A stretch of DNA of 29,100 nucleotides. Origin: Sphingomonas sanxanigenens (GTDB taxonomy: Bacteria > Pseudomonadota > Alphaproteobacteria > Sphingomonadales > Sphingomonadaceae). The notes under the pieces were generated by a model. That model searched no databases, was not told where the DNA came from, and saw only the letters and a list, made by a program, of their open reading frames with translations. Of this stretch, positions 14,604 through 24,413 are shown in pieces. Each line of letters begins with the position of its first letter. The first letter of the stretch is position 1. The position numbers and the translations under genes were made by a program. The stretch is taken from contig QFNN01000027.1 of assembly GCA_003240855.1 (NCBI GenBank), positions 1 to 29,100 on the forward strand, given 5' to 3'.

Positions 14604-16546
14604 TGCTGCCCCTGAACGCCGCCGATAAGGTCGCGCTTCAGCTTGCCGATCGCGGCGGGATTGCGCGTCGCCTTGGCCTCTGCGCGGACGGCCGCGACGA
14701 ATTGCTGCGCATATTCATCGGCGATCACGCTCGACAACTGCATCTGCGTGGCGCCGAGCAGGTCAGCGCGGCCGCGCGCGTCGCCCGGCGTCACCTTATC
14801 GAGATAGACGATATACCAGCCGGTGCGGTCGGGCGCTTCGAGCACCTTCGCCTTATGTTCGGGGATGGAGAAAAGCAGCGCCATCTCCGGCTTGGGGCGC
14901 GCGCCCTGCTGAAGCATTTCCTGGCGCCGGCCGCCGAACGGCGCTGGCGGAGGGAGAGGCGCGCCGGCCCCGGCGATCGCCTGCGCGAAAGGCGCGCCGC
15001 CATTGAGCTTCGCGGCGACGGCGTCGGCGATCTTGCGCCCGGCGTCGAGCGCGCGATCGGTCAGCATATCCTTCAGCACCCTGTCGCGGATGCTGGCGAG
15101 CGCGGGCGGCGCTGCCGGCGTGATCGCATCCAGATCGACGAGAACGAAGCTCTGATTGGGTACGACCTGCTCGACCGTGGGATCGTCGTCGACTTCGGAT
15201 GCGAAGCCCGACTTCGCGGCGACGACCAGTTCAGGCGCGATCGGCGCGGTCGGCGCATCGGGATCCACGCCGCCGGCGAACAGCGGCTTGGTTTTCTGGG
15301 CCGTCAGATGGCTGGCCTGCACCACTTCATCGAAGGTCGAGCCATCGGAAATCGCATCCTCGATCTTGGCGATCGCATCGGACAGCAACTGATTGCCTTT
15401 CTCGGCCTTCAGCGCATCGACGATTTCGGCGCGAGCCTGTTCCAGCGTCTTGCCGGGCGCACCCTCGATCGCATCGACGCGGGCGATGTGCCAGCCCAGC
15501 GCCGACTTCGCGGGGGGCAGAAGCTTGCCGGCGGGAGCCGCAAAGACGGCGGCGGCGAAAGCCGGGGTGCTCGCAGTCGCGAAACCCTGGCGGGTCTGCT
15601 TGTCCAGCGTCGCGGCCTCATAGCCGGCGGCCCTGGCGGCCGCCTCCAGCGTAGCGCCGCCCGCGACGGCGGCGGCGATCTTCTTCGCGGTCGCTTCGTC
15701 CGGCGCGATGACCTGGCTCAGCTTGCGCGTTTCGCTCGCGGCATATTTCGCCTCATTATCCTTGTAATATTTGGCGATCTCCGCGTCGGTCGGCGTAGCA
15801 GCCGCACCCAGCGCGTCGCGCGAGATGAGCGCGTAGCGCACCGTGCGCCGTTCCGGGATCGAATAGCGCGCCGCATTACGCTGAAAATAGGCGCTCAGTT
15901 CGGCGTCGGTCGGGGCGGCGCCGGCCTTGATCGCGGACACGGGCACGAAGCCCAGATGCCCCTCGCGAGTCTCGAGCAGCATCGAGGCGTAGGGCAGGGC
16001 GACGCCCGCCGGCGCCCGCGTCGCGCCGGTGACGGGCAGCAGCAACTGCGTCGCCAGCACGTCACGGTCGATTTCCTGTCGGAACTGCTTCTCGGTCATG
16101 CGCTGCTGCGCGAGGAACTGGTTGATCATCGCGCGATCGACCGTGCCGTTGAACGCCTTGAACTGCTGGATGCTGGCGATCTGCCCGTCCTCAAGCCGGC
16201 GGCTGACGGTCATGCCCTGCGCCGCCGCAAACTGCTGCATCGCGACGCCGCCGACATATTGGTCGAGAATCTGCTCGACGCCGCCATCGGAAACCAGTTG
16301 CTGCATCGTCAATTGCGGATCGCGCTGCTTGGCCTGTTCGAGCTGACGCTGCACGCGCAGCCACATCTCGTTCGCGCCCACTTTCTCGCGGCCCACCGTC
16401 GCGACCGTCGCGCCGTCCGCACCTGCGTTGAGCCCGAGGCTGTTATAGTCGGTGATCACGAAACCGGCCGCGATCGCGACGAGGAACAGGCCGACGATGG
16501 CGAGGCCCATTCTGGAGTGGGTCAGCCGGCGGAAAAAGGGAAGCAT
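14600..16546 (-). CDS. ppiD: PpiD/SurA-type membrane-anchored periplasmic folding chaperone (peptidylprolyl isomerase)
   Basis: Envelope folding factor acting on exported proteins at the periplasmic face of the Sec translocon. 648 residues. A short cytosolic start (MLPFFRRLTHSRMG) leads into one membrane anchor (~15-32). Then come the SurA-N-like chaperone region with GREKVGANEMWLRVQRQLEQ-type sequence, a parvulin-type domain (~260-370, including RKLSQVIAPD and LGWHIARVD) and an Ala/Asp-rich C-terminal region. Parvulin catalytic residues are poorly conserved, as in many PpiD proteins, so isomerase activity is uncertain. It is divergent from tpiA across a 142-base intergenic region and coupled downstream to trpE. 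Confidence 0.88.
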   Translation of the reverse strand: MLPFFRRLTHSRMGLAIVGLFLVAIAAGFVITDYNSLGLNAGADGATVATVGREKVGANEMWLRVQRQLEQAKQRDPQLTMQQLVSDGGVEQILDQYVGGVAMQQFAAAQGMTVSRRLEDGQIASIQQFKAFNGTVDRAMINQFLAQQRMTEKQFRQEIDRDVLATQLLLPVTGATRAPAGVALPYASMLLETREGHLGFVPVSAIKAGAAPTDAELSAYFQRNAARYSIPERRTVRYALISRDALGAAATPTDAEIAKYYKDNEAKYAASETRKLSQVIAPDEATAKKIAAAVAGGATLEAAARAAGYEAATLDKQTRQGFATASTPAFAAAVFAAPAGKLLPPAKSALGWHIARVDAIEGAPGKTLEQARAEIVDALKAEKGNQLLSDAIAKIEDAISDGSTFDEVVQASHLTAQKTKPLFAGGVDPDAPTAPIAPELVVAAKSGFASEVDDDPTVEQVVPNQSFVLVDLDAITPAAPPALASIRDRVLKDMLTDRALDAGRKIADAVAAKLNGGAPFAQAIAGAGAPLPPPAPFGGRRQEMLQQGARPKPEMALLFSIPEHKAKVLEAPDRTGWYIVYLDKVTPGDARGRADLLGATQMQLSSVIADEYAQQFVAAVRAEAKATRNPAAIGKLKRDLIGGVQGQQ

Positions 16547-16688
16547 GCGTTGTCCGTCACTGCATCGGAAAGAGCGACGCTTTACGGGGGAGCGCGGGCC
16601 GCATCAAGGAGGGACCGAAGCCCTTCACATTTACGCCGCGAAAGACCAGAAGGCGCCGACAAGATAATCGAGCCTTTGGGGGATAACT

Positions 16689-17432
16689 TTGCGCAAGCTG
16701 ATCGCGGGAAACTGGAAGATGAACGGCGATCGCGCCGCGCTGGGCGAGATCGATCTGATAAGCCGGGCTGCAGACGCGGCACCCGGCGTCGACGTCGCCA
16801 TCTGCCCGCCGTTCACGCTGATCGCCCCCTCTACAGGACGCGGCGTCGCGATTGGCGCGCAGGATGTTCACCACGCCCAAAGCGGAGCGCATACCGGCTG
16901 CATCTCTGCGGCGATGCTCGTCGAGGCTGGCGCCGAACTCGCCATCGTCGGCCATAGCGAACGCCGCGCCGACCAGCATGAGACCGACGCCGAAGTCCGT
17001 GCGAAGGCGGGCGCCGCGATCGCCGCCGGGCTGACCGCGATCGTCTGCGTCGGCGAAACAGAGGCCGAGCGCGACGCCGGCAGCGCGGTCACCGTCGTCG
17101 AGGCGCAGCTTTCGGGATCGCTGCCGGCGGCGGCCGAACGCCTCGTCGTCGCCTATGAGCCGGTCTGGGCGATCGGCACGGGGCGCACGCCATCGATCGC
17201 CGACGTGGCCGAAATGCACGCCGCGATCCGCAAGGTGCTCGTCGCGCTCTATGGCGACGCGGGGAAGGGGGTCCGCATCCTCTACGGCGGCTCGGTTAAA
17301 CCCTCCAACGCGTCCGAGTTGCTCGCCGTCGCCAATGTCGACGGGGCGCTGGTCGGCGGCGCGAGCCTCAAGGCCGCAGACTTCGCGCCGATTATCGCCG
17401 CAGCGGTTGAACAGCAGCCCCCGAGTCGCTAA
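16689..17432 (+). CDS. tpiA: Triosephosphate isomerase
   Basis: Interconverts dihydroxyacetone phosphate and glyceraldehyde-3-phosphate in glycolysis and gluconeogenesis; cytosolic barrel enzyme. 247 residues. Catalytic residues: Lys10 in GNWKMNG, His89 in IVGHSERR, Glu157 in AYEPVWAIGTG; the phosphate-gripping YGGSV is present. The start is a TTG at 16689 directly before RKLIAGNWK; there is no closer ATG. The usual acidic residue in the GA-x-TG-[DE]-x-S segment is Cys71 here. It is followed by secG and pyrG on the same strand. Confidence 0.96.
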   Translation: MRKLIAGNWKMNGDRAALGEIDLISRAADAAPGVDVAICPPFTLIAPSTGRGVAIGAQDVHHAQSGAHTGCISAAMLVEAGAELAIVGHSERRADQHETDAEVRAKAGAAIAAGLTAIVCVGETEAERDAGSAVTVVEAQLSGSLPAAAERLVVAYEPVWAIGTGRTPSIADVAEMHAAIRKVLVALYGDAGKGVRILYGGSVKPSNASELLAVANVDGALVGGASLKAADFAPIIAAAVEQQPPSR

Positions 17433-17488
17433 GTCGCCGCCAACCGGCGCAGGGCGCCCCTCCCAATTCACGCGGAATCGAGAAGCCG

Positions 17489-17902
17489 ATGTTCACTTTC
17501 CTTCTTGTCGTGCAGGCGATCATCGCCGCCTTTCTGGTCGGCGTCATCCTTGTCCAGCGCTCCGAAGGGGGCGGGCTCGGGACGGGGGGCAGCCCTGCCG
17601 GCCTGATGTCGGCGCGCGGCGCATCGAACTTCCTGACGCGCGCGACCGCCATTCTGGCTTCCGCTTTCATCCTGCTGAGCATCGGGCTGGCGTTCCTGGC
17701 GGCGCGCGAGCACCCCACCAGCGACATCGACACCAGCCTAGCCAAGCAGGGCGCGCCGACCGAGCAGTCGGCTCCCGCGCCCGCACAGGCCCCGCCGAGC
17801 GACGATCCGCTCGCCGCCGCCGCCCAGCAGGCCGGCGCCACGCCCGCGGCCCCGGCCGCCCCGGCGCCTGCCACGCCTTCGCCCGCGCCCACCACGCGCT
17901 GA
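17489..17902 (+). CDS. secG: Preprotein translocase subunit SecG
   Basis: Small membrane subunit of the SecYEG protein-export channel. 137 residues with two membrane helices (~1-22 and ~52-74) joined by the conserved loop VQRSEGGGLGTGG...GLMSARGASNFLTRATAIL, diagnostic for SecG. The C-terminal ~55 residues are a Pro/Ala-rich low-complexity tail, common in alphaproteobacterial SecG. It lies 56 bases after tpiA, and a hairpin follows before pyrG. Confidence 0.95.
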   Translation: MFTFLLVVQAIIAAFLVGVILVQRSEGGGLGTGGSPAGLMSARGASNFLTRATAILASAFILLSIGLAFLAAREHPTSDIDTSLAKQGAPTEQSAPAPAQAPPSDDPLAAAAQQAGATPAAPAAPAPATPSPAPTTR

Positions 17903-17920
17903 TCCATTAACTCAAGCATA

Positions 17921-17951
17921 AAGGGCCTGGCCGCCCTTGCCTGATATTTTT
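17921..17951 (+). terminator. Possible weak terminator between secG and pyrG
   Basis: Inverted repeat AAGGGC (17921-17926) and GCCCTT (17933-17938) with a 6-base loop, followed after 8 bases by TTTTT (17947-17951). It starts 19 bases past the secG stop and about 60 bases before pyrG. The stem is short and the T run is offset, so partial termination at most. Confidence 0.4.
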
Positions 17952-18013
17952 GGGCGCCGGAGAGATTCGCGCGCTTGTCGTCGGGTATGGTTCGCGGCTA
18001 GGCAGTAGTTCCC

Positions 18014-19645
<1,632 letters not shown>

Positions 19646-19656
19646 TCCACCCGAGC

Positions 19657-19676
19657 GCTCCGGCGAAGGCCGGAGC
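19657..19676. terminator. Perfect hairpin after pyrG; REP-like sphingomonad palindrome
   Basis: GCTCCGGC (19657-19664), loop GAAG, GCCGGAGC (19669-19676): an 8-bp perfect stem 12 bases past the pyrG stop. From memory this CTCCGGC-GAAG-GCCGGAG core is widely repeated in sphingomonad intergenic regions. It probably serves as a terminator or dispersed palindrome; there is no T run. Confidence 0.6.
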
Positions 19677-19706
19677 CTGACAAACGAGCGTCAGGGCTCC
19701 GCCATT

Positions 19707-19729
19707 GTCGCAACTGGGCCAATTGCGAC
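19707..19729. repeat. Inverted repeat GTCGCAA/TTGCGAC between pyrG and pldA
   Basis: Seven-base arms GTCGCAA (19707-19713) and TTGCGAC (19723-19729) around a 9-base spacer, in the convergent intergenic region. It is possibly a terminator for the minus-strand pldA operon, about 75 bases past the pldA stop. No U run. Confidence 0.35.
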
Positions 19730-19805
19730 CTGCGCCGGGGGTGCGACTATCCAGCGTCCGCGCGGAGACCTCGCCTTGACCATCGGGCCGGAAATCCCGC
19801 CGCCA

Positions 19806-21029
19806 CTATCGCACCAACGCCAATCCTATTCTGAACCGCGTGATACGCCGGTTATAATCCAGCAGATTTTCGCCATAGCCGATGAAGCTCTGGCCAAAGA
19901 GATAGAAGTCAGGTCCACCACCCAGCAACCGCGGAAGCGGATAAGAAATGTCCGTGCCAATGGCTCCCTTGCCACTGCCGAAATTGAGCCGTGCGGAGGT
20001 GGAGAGGCGGATGCCTTCATCCTCTCCGATCTCCATAAAAAGGCCCGTATTCCCACGGTAACGGCGAATGTCCGGGTTGTCGGACTTGTCGCCAATGAAA
20101 AATGACAGTCGCGGCGCGAAGGACAGGCGATAGCCCCCGCCGAGAGGGATCGCAGCCATCGGCGCGACATAGATGCTGTTGATGCTGCGCGAAGCCTCAC
20201 CATCCCTGCCGTTCGATTCATGGCGGATGCCGGCCTGGGTGTTGAAGGAAACACCATTCAAAAACGTGGCGGCCGGGGTCAGGTAAAAAATCTCAGGCTG
20301 ATAATCGACGTTCCGAAAAGGGGACGATTGAGCGCCGAGATCCCAGAACATTCTTTGGGTATAGGCAAAATACAGACCGTCGCGCCAAGAGTGCGGAAGC
20401 CCCGCACTGCGCCGGCTTCCGAACAATTGATATTTAAAGCTGACCTGTATGCGCGCCTCGCTGTTGGTGCCCGGGCCATAGACGGCGTAGATGGGCTCAT
20501 AGGCGGATAGATTGGCGAGAAAAGCATTGCCGGCCGAACGATCCGATAACGGCGGCGCGGCCTGCGGCGCCCGATCGTCCTGCTTCTCCGACGCCGGTTG
20601 CACCCCGGCCATTCGCGATGCCGCGTCACGGGATCGCAAAGTGATCGACGCTTCACGAGCGCTCCATGAGGGAATGGAAAGGCGCGCTCCATCAAGCCGC
20701 TGCCCGTCTGGCGCATGGAACCGATAGCGCGCGCGCCCGAATCCCCCCGGCGAAAGGTTCAAATCGTCCGGCGATTCCGGCCCGCGTTCGAGCCAGACCG
20801 GCTGACTTTCCCCCGCATGTTCCAGACGGGCCTCGATATGACCGGGCAGGGAAAATATTTCCGGTTCTCTCCCCTCGTTGAGTATGCGCAATTCCACGAG
20901 GATCGCGCCATCCTCTCCCTGTTCACCGACATCGCTGATCAGAACAGCCATGTTCGAGGCTGCATGTGCGGGCGAAGCCAGGGCAAAAGCCGCAACGGAC
21001 AATATTCCGGACATCATCCTCACGATCAT
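19806..21029 (-). CDS. pldA: Outer-membrane phospholipase A with N-terminal extension
   Basis: Outer-membrane beta-barrel hydrolase that removes acyl chains from phospholipids misplaced in the outer leaflet; calcium-dependent as a dimer. 407 residues: signal peptide (cut after AHA23), an extra ~140-residue beta-rich/Pro-rich region, then the OMPLA barrel from ~170. The catalytic signature is intact: His270 and Ser272 (HESNG) and Asn284 (SRSIN), spaced exactly as His142/Ser144/Asn156 of the E. coli enzyme, with Ser280 at the position of calcium ligand Ser152. The E. coli protein has 289 residues, so the extension is notable. The ATG overlaps the fabI stop by four bases, making pldA the last gene of the phaC operon. 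Confidence 0.9.
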   Translation of the reverse strand: MIVRMMSGILSVAAFALASPAHAASNMAVLISDVGEQGEDGAILVELRILNEGREPEIFSLPGHIEARLEHAGESQPVWLERGPESPDDLNLSPGGFGRARYRFHAPDGQRLDGARLSIPSWSAREASITLRSRDAASRMAGVQPASEKQDDRAPQAAPPLSDRSAGNAFLANLSAYEPIYAVYGPGTNSEARIQVSFKYQLFGSRRSAGLPHSWRDGLYFAYTQRMFWDLGAQSSPFRNVDYQPEIFYLTPAATFLNGVSFNTQAGIRHESNGRDGEASRSINSIYVAPMAAIPLGGGYRLSFAPRLSFFIGDKSDNPDIRRYRGNTGLFMEIGEDEGIRLSTSARLNFGSGKGAIGTDISYPLPRLLGGGPDFYLFGQSFIGYGENLLDYNRRITRFRIGLALVR

Positions 21030-21799
21030 GCGAGAAGATGCTGGCCGCTATCGACCGGAATGACTGTGCCCGTGATACACTTCGCGGCGTCGCTGACGAG
21101 AAATGCCGCAAGGGCGCCGACATCCTCTATTGTAACCAGCTTGTGATCGGGCGCCTCCGCAGAAGCGCGATCAAGCAATTCATCGAACCTGTCGATGCCG
21201 CTTGCCGCACGCGTCGCGATTGGCCCGGGCGATATGGCATGCGCGCGGATGCCGCGCGGCCCCAATTCGGCCGCGACATAGCGGGTCGCGCTTTCCAGCG
21301 CAGCCTTGACCGGCCCCATCAGATTATAATGGGCAACGACGCGCTCGGACCCGTAGAATGTGACGCAAAGCAGACAGCCCCCGTCCGTCATCAGCGGTTC
21401 GGCGAGCTTCGCCATGCGCAGAAAGCTGTGGCAGGATACATCCATTGCGAGAGCGAATCCCTCAGACGAGGAATCGACGACGCGTCCGTGCAAATCCTCC
21501 CGAGGCGCGAACGCGATGGAATGGAGCAGAAAATCGAGGCCTCCCCATTTCTGCTTCACTTGGGCGAACAGAGCCTCAAGCTGGCCAGGCTCGCGAACGT
21601 CGCAGGGGGCGAGCCATTCCACGCCAAGCTGCTCCGCAACGGGCTCAACCCAGCCTTTCGCCTTCTCGTTGAGATAGGTGGCGGCCAGCCGCGCGCCACA
21701 ACGGGCGAAGGCGTGCGCGCAGCCTGCGGCGATGCTCTTGTCGTTAGCGATACCGACAACCAGCCCGCGCTTGCCGGCCAGATCGACAAGCGGCCTCAT
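21026..21799 (-). CDS. fabI: FabI-family enoyl-[acyl-carrier-protein] reductase (paralogue)
   Basis: NAD(P)H-dependent reduction of enoyl thioesters; SDR fold. 257 residues from ATG 21799 with GGGAGG upstream; upstream codons in frame are a shadow of ackA. FabI hallmarks: GIANDKSIAAG nucleotide loop (~16-26), LLHSIAFAP (~91-99), Tyr149 and the Tyr158-x6-Lys165 pair, and SPGPIATRAASGI. It overlaps ackA upstream and pldA downstream by four bases each. A FabI homologue in a phaC-pta-ackA cluster recurs in several proteobacteria. It is probably not the housekeeping FabI but a paralogue serving this operon, which is inference. Confidence 0.9.
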   Translation of the reverse strand: MRPLVDLAGKRGLVVGIANDKSIAAGCAHAFARCGARLAATYLNEKAKGWVEPVAEQLGVEWLAPCDVREPGQLEALFAQVKQKWGGLDFLLHSIAFAPREDLHGRVVDSSSEGFALAMDVSCHSFLRMAKLAEPLMTDGGCLLCVTFYGSERVVAHYNLMGPVKAALESATRYVAAELGPRGIRAHAISPGPIATRAASGIDRFDELLDRASAEAPDHKLVTIEDVGALAAFLVSDAAKCITGTVIPVDSGQHLLA

Positions 21800-22989
21800 C
21801 GAACGCCTCCCTCTACGATGCTCTTGGTATGCAGAGCGATCATGCGCTCCTCGTCGGTTGGAATGACATAGGCTTTGATCCGGCTGCCGGGCGCGCTGAT
21901 GAGCGAGGCGCGATTTGCATTGGCGCGTTCGTCGATTTCCAACCCGAGCCATTCCAGCCCACGGCAGATACGGTCGCGCATATGCGCGTCGTTTTCGCCA
22001 ATCCCGGCTGTAAAGACGATTCCGTCGAGTCCACCGAGCGAGGTCGCCAACGCGCCCGCTTCCCGTACGGCCCGCCAGGCAAACAGCGCCATGGCCTCTT
22101 CCGCCTCCGGTGCGCCGCTGCTGGCCAGCGTCCGCATGTCGCTCGAAATGCCGGAGACGCCGAGCAGCCCCGACTCCTTGTAAAGCAGTTTTTCCACTTC
22201 AGCAGCGCTCATCCCCATCTGGGACTGGAGGTAAAGCACAACCCCAGGATCCAGACTGCCGCAGCGCGTCCCCATCATCAGCCCGTCGAGCGCGGTGAAG
22301 CCCATCGTCGTGTCGACGCTCCGCCCTGATTGCATGGCGCAAAGGCTGGCGCCGTTGCCGAGATGCGCCGCGATGACGCGGCCCGCCACAAGAGCGGGAT
22401 CAACTTCGGCAAGACGTCGCGCGATATATTCATAGGAGAGGCCGTGAAAGCCATACCGTCGAACGCCCTGATCGTGCAGCGCGCGGGGGAGGGCGAAGCG
22501 CGAAGCAATCGCCGGCTTGTCATGGTGGAAGGCGGTGTCGAAGCAGGCGACCTGAGGCAGGTCGGGCCGAAGTTTCGCGATGGCGCGGATCGCCGCGAGA
22601 TTATGCGGCTGGTGAAGGGGGGCCAACGGGCAAAGCGCCTCCAACGCCTCCAGCAGTTCCGGCCCGATCAGACAGGGCTTTGCGAACTCGGTCCCGCCAT
22701 GAACGACCCGGTGCCCAATTGCGATAATTTCCCGGCCTTCCAGCGGATGCGCCGACGCCCAGGCGAAGAGGTCCGCAAGCAGATCGGCGTGGCTCAGCGA
22801 CGCGCCATCCGGCCAGTCCCGCTCGACCAGAGTCGCTCCATCAGCCGACCTCGCCTTCAGAGTCGGCGCGATGCCGATCTTTTCGATTTTGCCGCCAGCC
22901 GAGAGCTGAAGCTCGCCCTGCGCATCAAGCACGAAAAGTGAGAACTTGATGCTGGAAGAGCCGGAATTGAGGCTGACGACGGCCCTCAT
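21796..22989 (-). CDS. ackA: Acetate (or propionate/butyrate) kinase
   Basis: Reversible phosphate transfer between a short acyl phosphate and ADP, giving ATP; cytosolic, ASKHA fold. 397 residues. Motifs NSGSSSIKF (8-16), GHRVVHGG with Arg94, FDTAFH with Asp151, GFHGLSYEYI with His182, HLGNGASLCA, GTRCGSLDPG with Arg242 and FTAGIGEND are all present, so it should be active. Substrate range (acetate versus longer acids) cannot be told. It overlaps the upstream MaoC-Pta gene and downstream fabI by four bases. It works with the Pta domain to turn acyl-CoA into ATP plus acid, or the reverse. Confidence 0.95.
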   Translation of the reverse strand: MRAVVSLNSGSSSIKFSLFVLDAQGELQLSAGGKIEKIGIAPTLKARSADGATLVERDWPDGASLSHADLLADLFAWASAHPLEGREIIAIGHRVVHGGTEFAKPCLIGPELLEALEALCPLAPLHQPHNLAAIRAIAKLRPDLPQVACFDTAFHHDKPAIASRFALPRALHDQGVRRYGFHGLSYEYIARRLAEVDPALVAGRVIAAHLGNGASLCAMQSGRSVDTTMGFTALDGLMMGTRCGSLDPGVVLYLQSQMGMSAAEVEKLLYKESGLLGVSGISSDMRTLASSGAPEAEEAMALFAWRAVREAGALATSLGGLDGIVFTAGIGENDAHMRDRICRGLEWLGLEIDERANANRASLISAPGSRIKAYVIPTDEERMIALHTKSIVEGGVR

Positions 22990-24410
22990 GCGAGCGGCGC
23001 TTCAGGCAGGCCCGGCGCAGCCTTGGTCGCCGCGCGGGCCATCAACACTGCAACCGCGCAGGAGGCAAGGCGCGTACGCAGGCTGTCCGCCCGGCTGGTG
23101 AGGATGATCGGCACGCGAGCGCCGAGGACGATGCCAGCCGCGTCCGCCCCCCCCAGAAAAGTCAACTGCTTGGCCAGCATATTGCCGGCCTCAAGATTGG
23201 GGACGACCAGTATTTCCGCCTTGCCGGCAACGGGCGATACGATCCCTTTTTCCTTCGCCGCCGCTTCGTTGATCGCGTTGTCAAAAGCCAGCGGACCATC
23301 CAGAACGCCGCCCAAAATCTGTCCACGGTCGGCCATTTTACAGAGCGCCGCAGCGTCCAGGGTGGAGGGGATGTCAGGGTTGACGGTCTCCACGGCGGAA
23401 AGGATCGCGACGCGGGGATTCGCGATGCCGATCACATGCGCCAGATCGATGGCGTTACGAATGATATCCGCCTTTTCGACCAGCGTCGGCGCAATGTTGA
23501 TCGCGGCGTCGGTGATGATGAGCGGATCAGGATAGTCAGGCACGTCCATGACATAGGCATGGCTGATCCGCCGTTCAGTCCTGAGGCCCGTGGCGGATGA
23601 GACCACCGCGCCCATCAACTCGTCGGTGTGGAGCGAGCCTTTCATCAACAGCTTCGCCTGTCCCGACCGGATAAGAGCGACCGCCTGAGCCGCGGCATCG
23701 TGGCTGTGAATGGCGGGGACCAGGCGAAAAGCCGAAATATCCTTACCAGCCTCCTCCGCCGCTTTGCGGATCTTGGCTTCGGGGCCGATCAATATGGGCG
23801 AGATCAGTCCCGCTTCAGCCGCTTCGACAGTCGCCAGGATGGCGGCCGCGCTGCAGGGATGGGCGACGGCGGTGCTTTCAGGCGCGCCTTGCGATGTGAG
23901 TTCGATCAAACGCCGGTAATTGTCATGGTCGCGAAGCTGGACGTCGGGCAGCTTGACGCGCTCCCGACGAACCTTCTCTTTCGGCGCCTTGACCTCGGCC
24001 TGGCCCGAAATCACAACATCGCCATTCTGATTGAGGCAACGACAGTCGAACACGACGACACCGTGTTCCGCACGCTTTTCAACGACCGTGACTGACGCCG
24101 TGATCGTATCCCCCAAACCGACCGGCCGATTGAAGCGCAGCGACTGGCTGAGATAAATTGCGCCGGGCCCGGGCAATTCGGTTCCCAGAACAGCGGAGAT
24201 CAGACCGCCGCCCCACATCCCGTGCGCGATCACCCGTCGGAACAGATCGGTCGCCGCATAATCCGCATCGAGATGCGCCGGATTGACGTCGCCGGACACG
24301 AGCGCAAAAAGCTGGATGTCCCGCTTGGCGAGCGTACGGACAATGCTGGCCGTGTCGCCCACTTTTATTTCGTCGAAGGTGCGGTTCTCGATCATTGCGC
24401 CATCGCTCAT
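22986..24410 (-). CDS. Bifunctional MaoC-type (R)-enoyl-CoA hydratase / phosphate acyltransferase
   Basis: Fusion of two enzymes, 474 residues. The N-terminal hotdog domain (~1-155) has the (R)-specific hydratase motif FALVSGDVNPAHLDADYA with catalytic Asp41 and His46, spaced as in PhaJ; it hydrates trans-2-enoyl-CoA to (R)-3-hydroxyacyl-CoA. The C-terminal domain (~165-474) is a phosphate acetyl/butyryl-transferase (Pta/Ptb family), with AHPCSAAAILATVEAAEAGL and LLMKGSLHTDELMGAVV. It converts acyl-CoA plus phosphate to acyl phosphate. Start at ATG 24410, three bases after the phaC stop; an in-frame ATG at 24395 is possible. The hydratase could feed (R)-monomers to PhaC, and the transferase feeds AckA. 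Confidence 0.93.
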   Translation of the reverse strand: MSDGAMIENRTFDEIKVGDTASIVRTLAKRDIQLFALVSGDVNPAHLDADYAATDLFRRVIAHGMWGGGLISAVLGTELPGPGAIYLSQSLRFNRPVGLGDTITASVTVVEKRAEHGVVVFDCRCLNQNGDVVISGQAEVKAPKEKVRRERVKLPDVQLRDHDNYRRLIELTSQGAPESTAVAHPCSAAAILATVEAAEAGLISPILIGPEAKIRKAAEEAGKDISAFRLVPAIHSHDAAAQAVALIRSGQAKLLMKGSLHTDELMGAVVSSATGLRTERRISHAYVMDVPDYPDPLIITDAAINIAPTLVEKADIIRNAIDLAHVIGIANPRVAILSAVETVNPDIPSTLDAAALCKMADRGQILGGVLDGPLAFDNAINEAAAKEKGIVSPVAGKAEILVVPNLEAGNMLAKQLTFLGGADAAGIVLGARVPIILTSRADSLRTRLASCAVAVLMARAATKAAPGLPEAPLA

Positions 24411-24413
24411 GGC

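Noticed and set aside
14702..16957. 751-codon open frame on the plus strand opposite ppiD
   Set aside because: It is antisense to ppiD and runs into tpiA in another frame; its composition is dominated by Arg, Ala and Gly with no recognisable domain.
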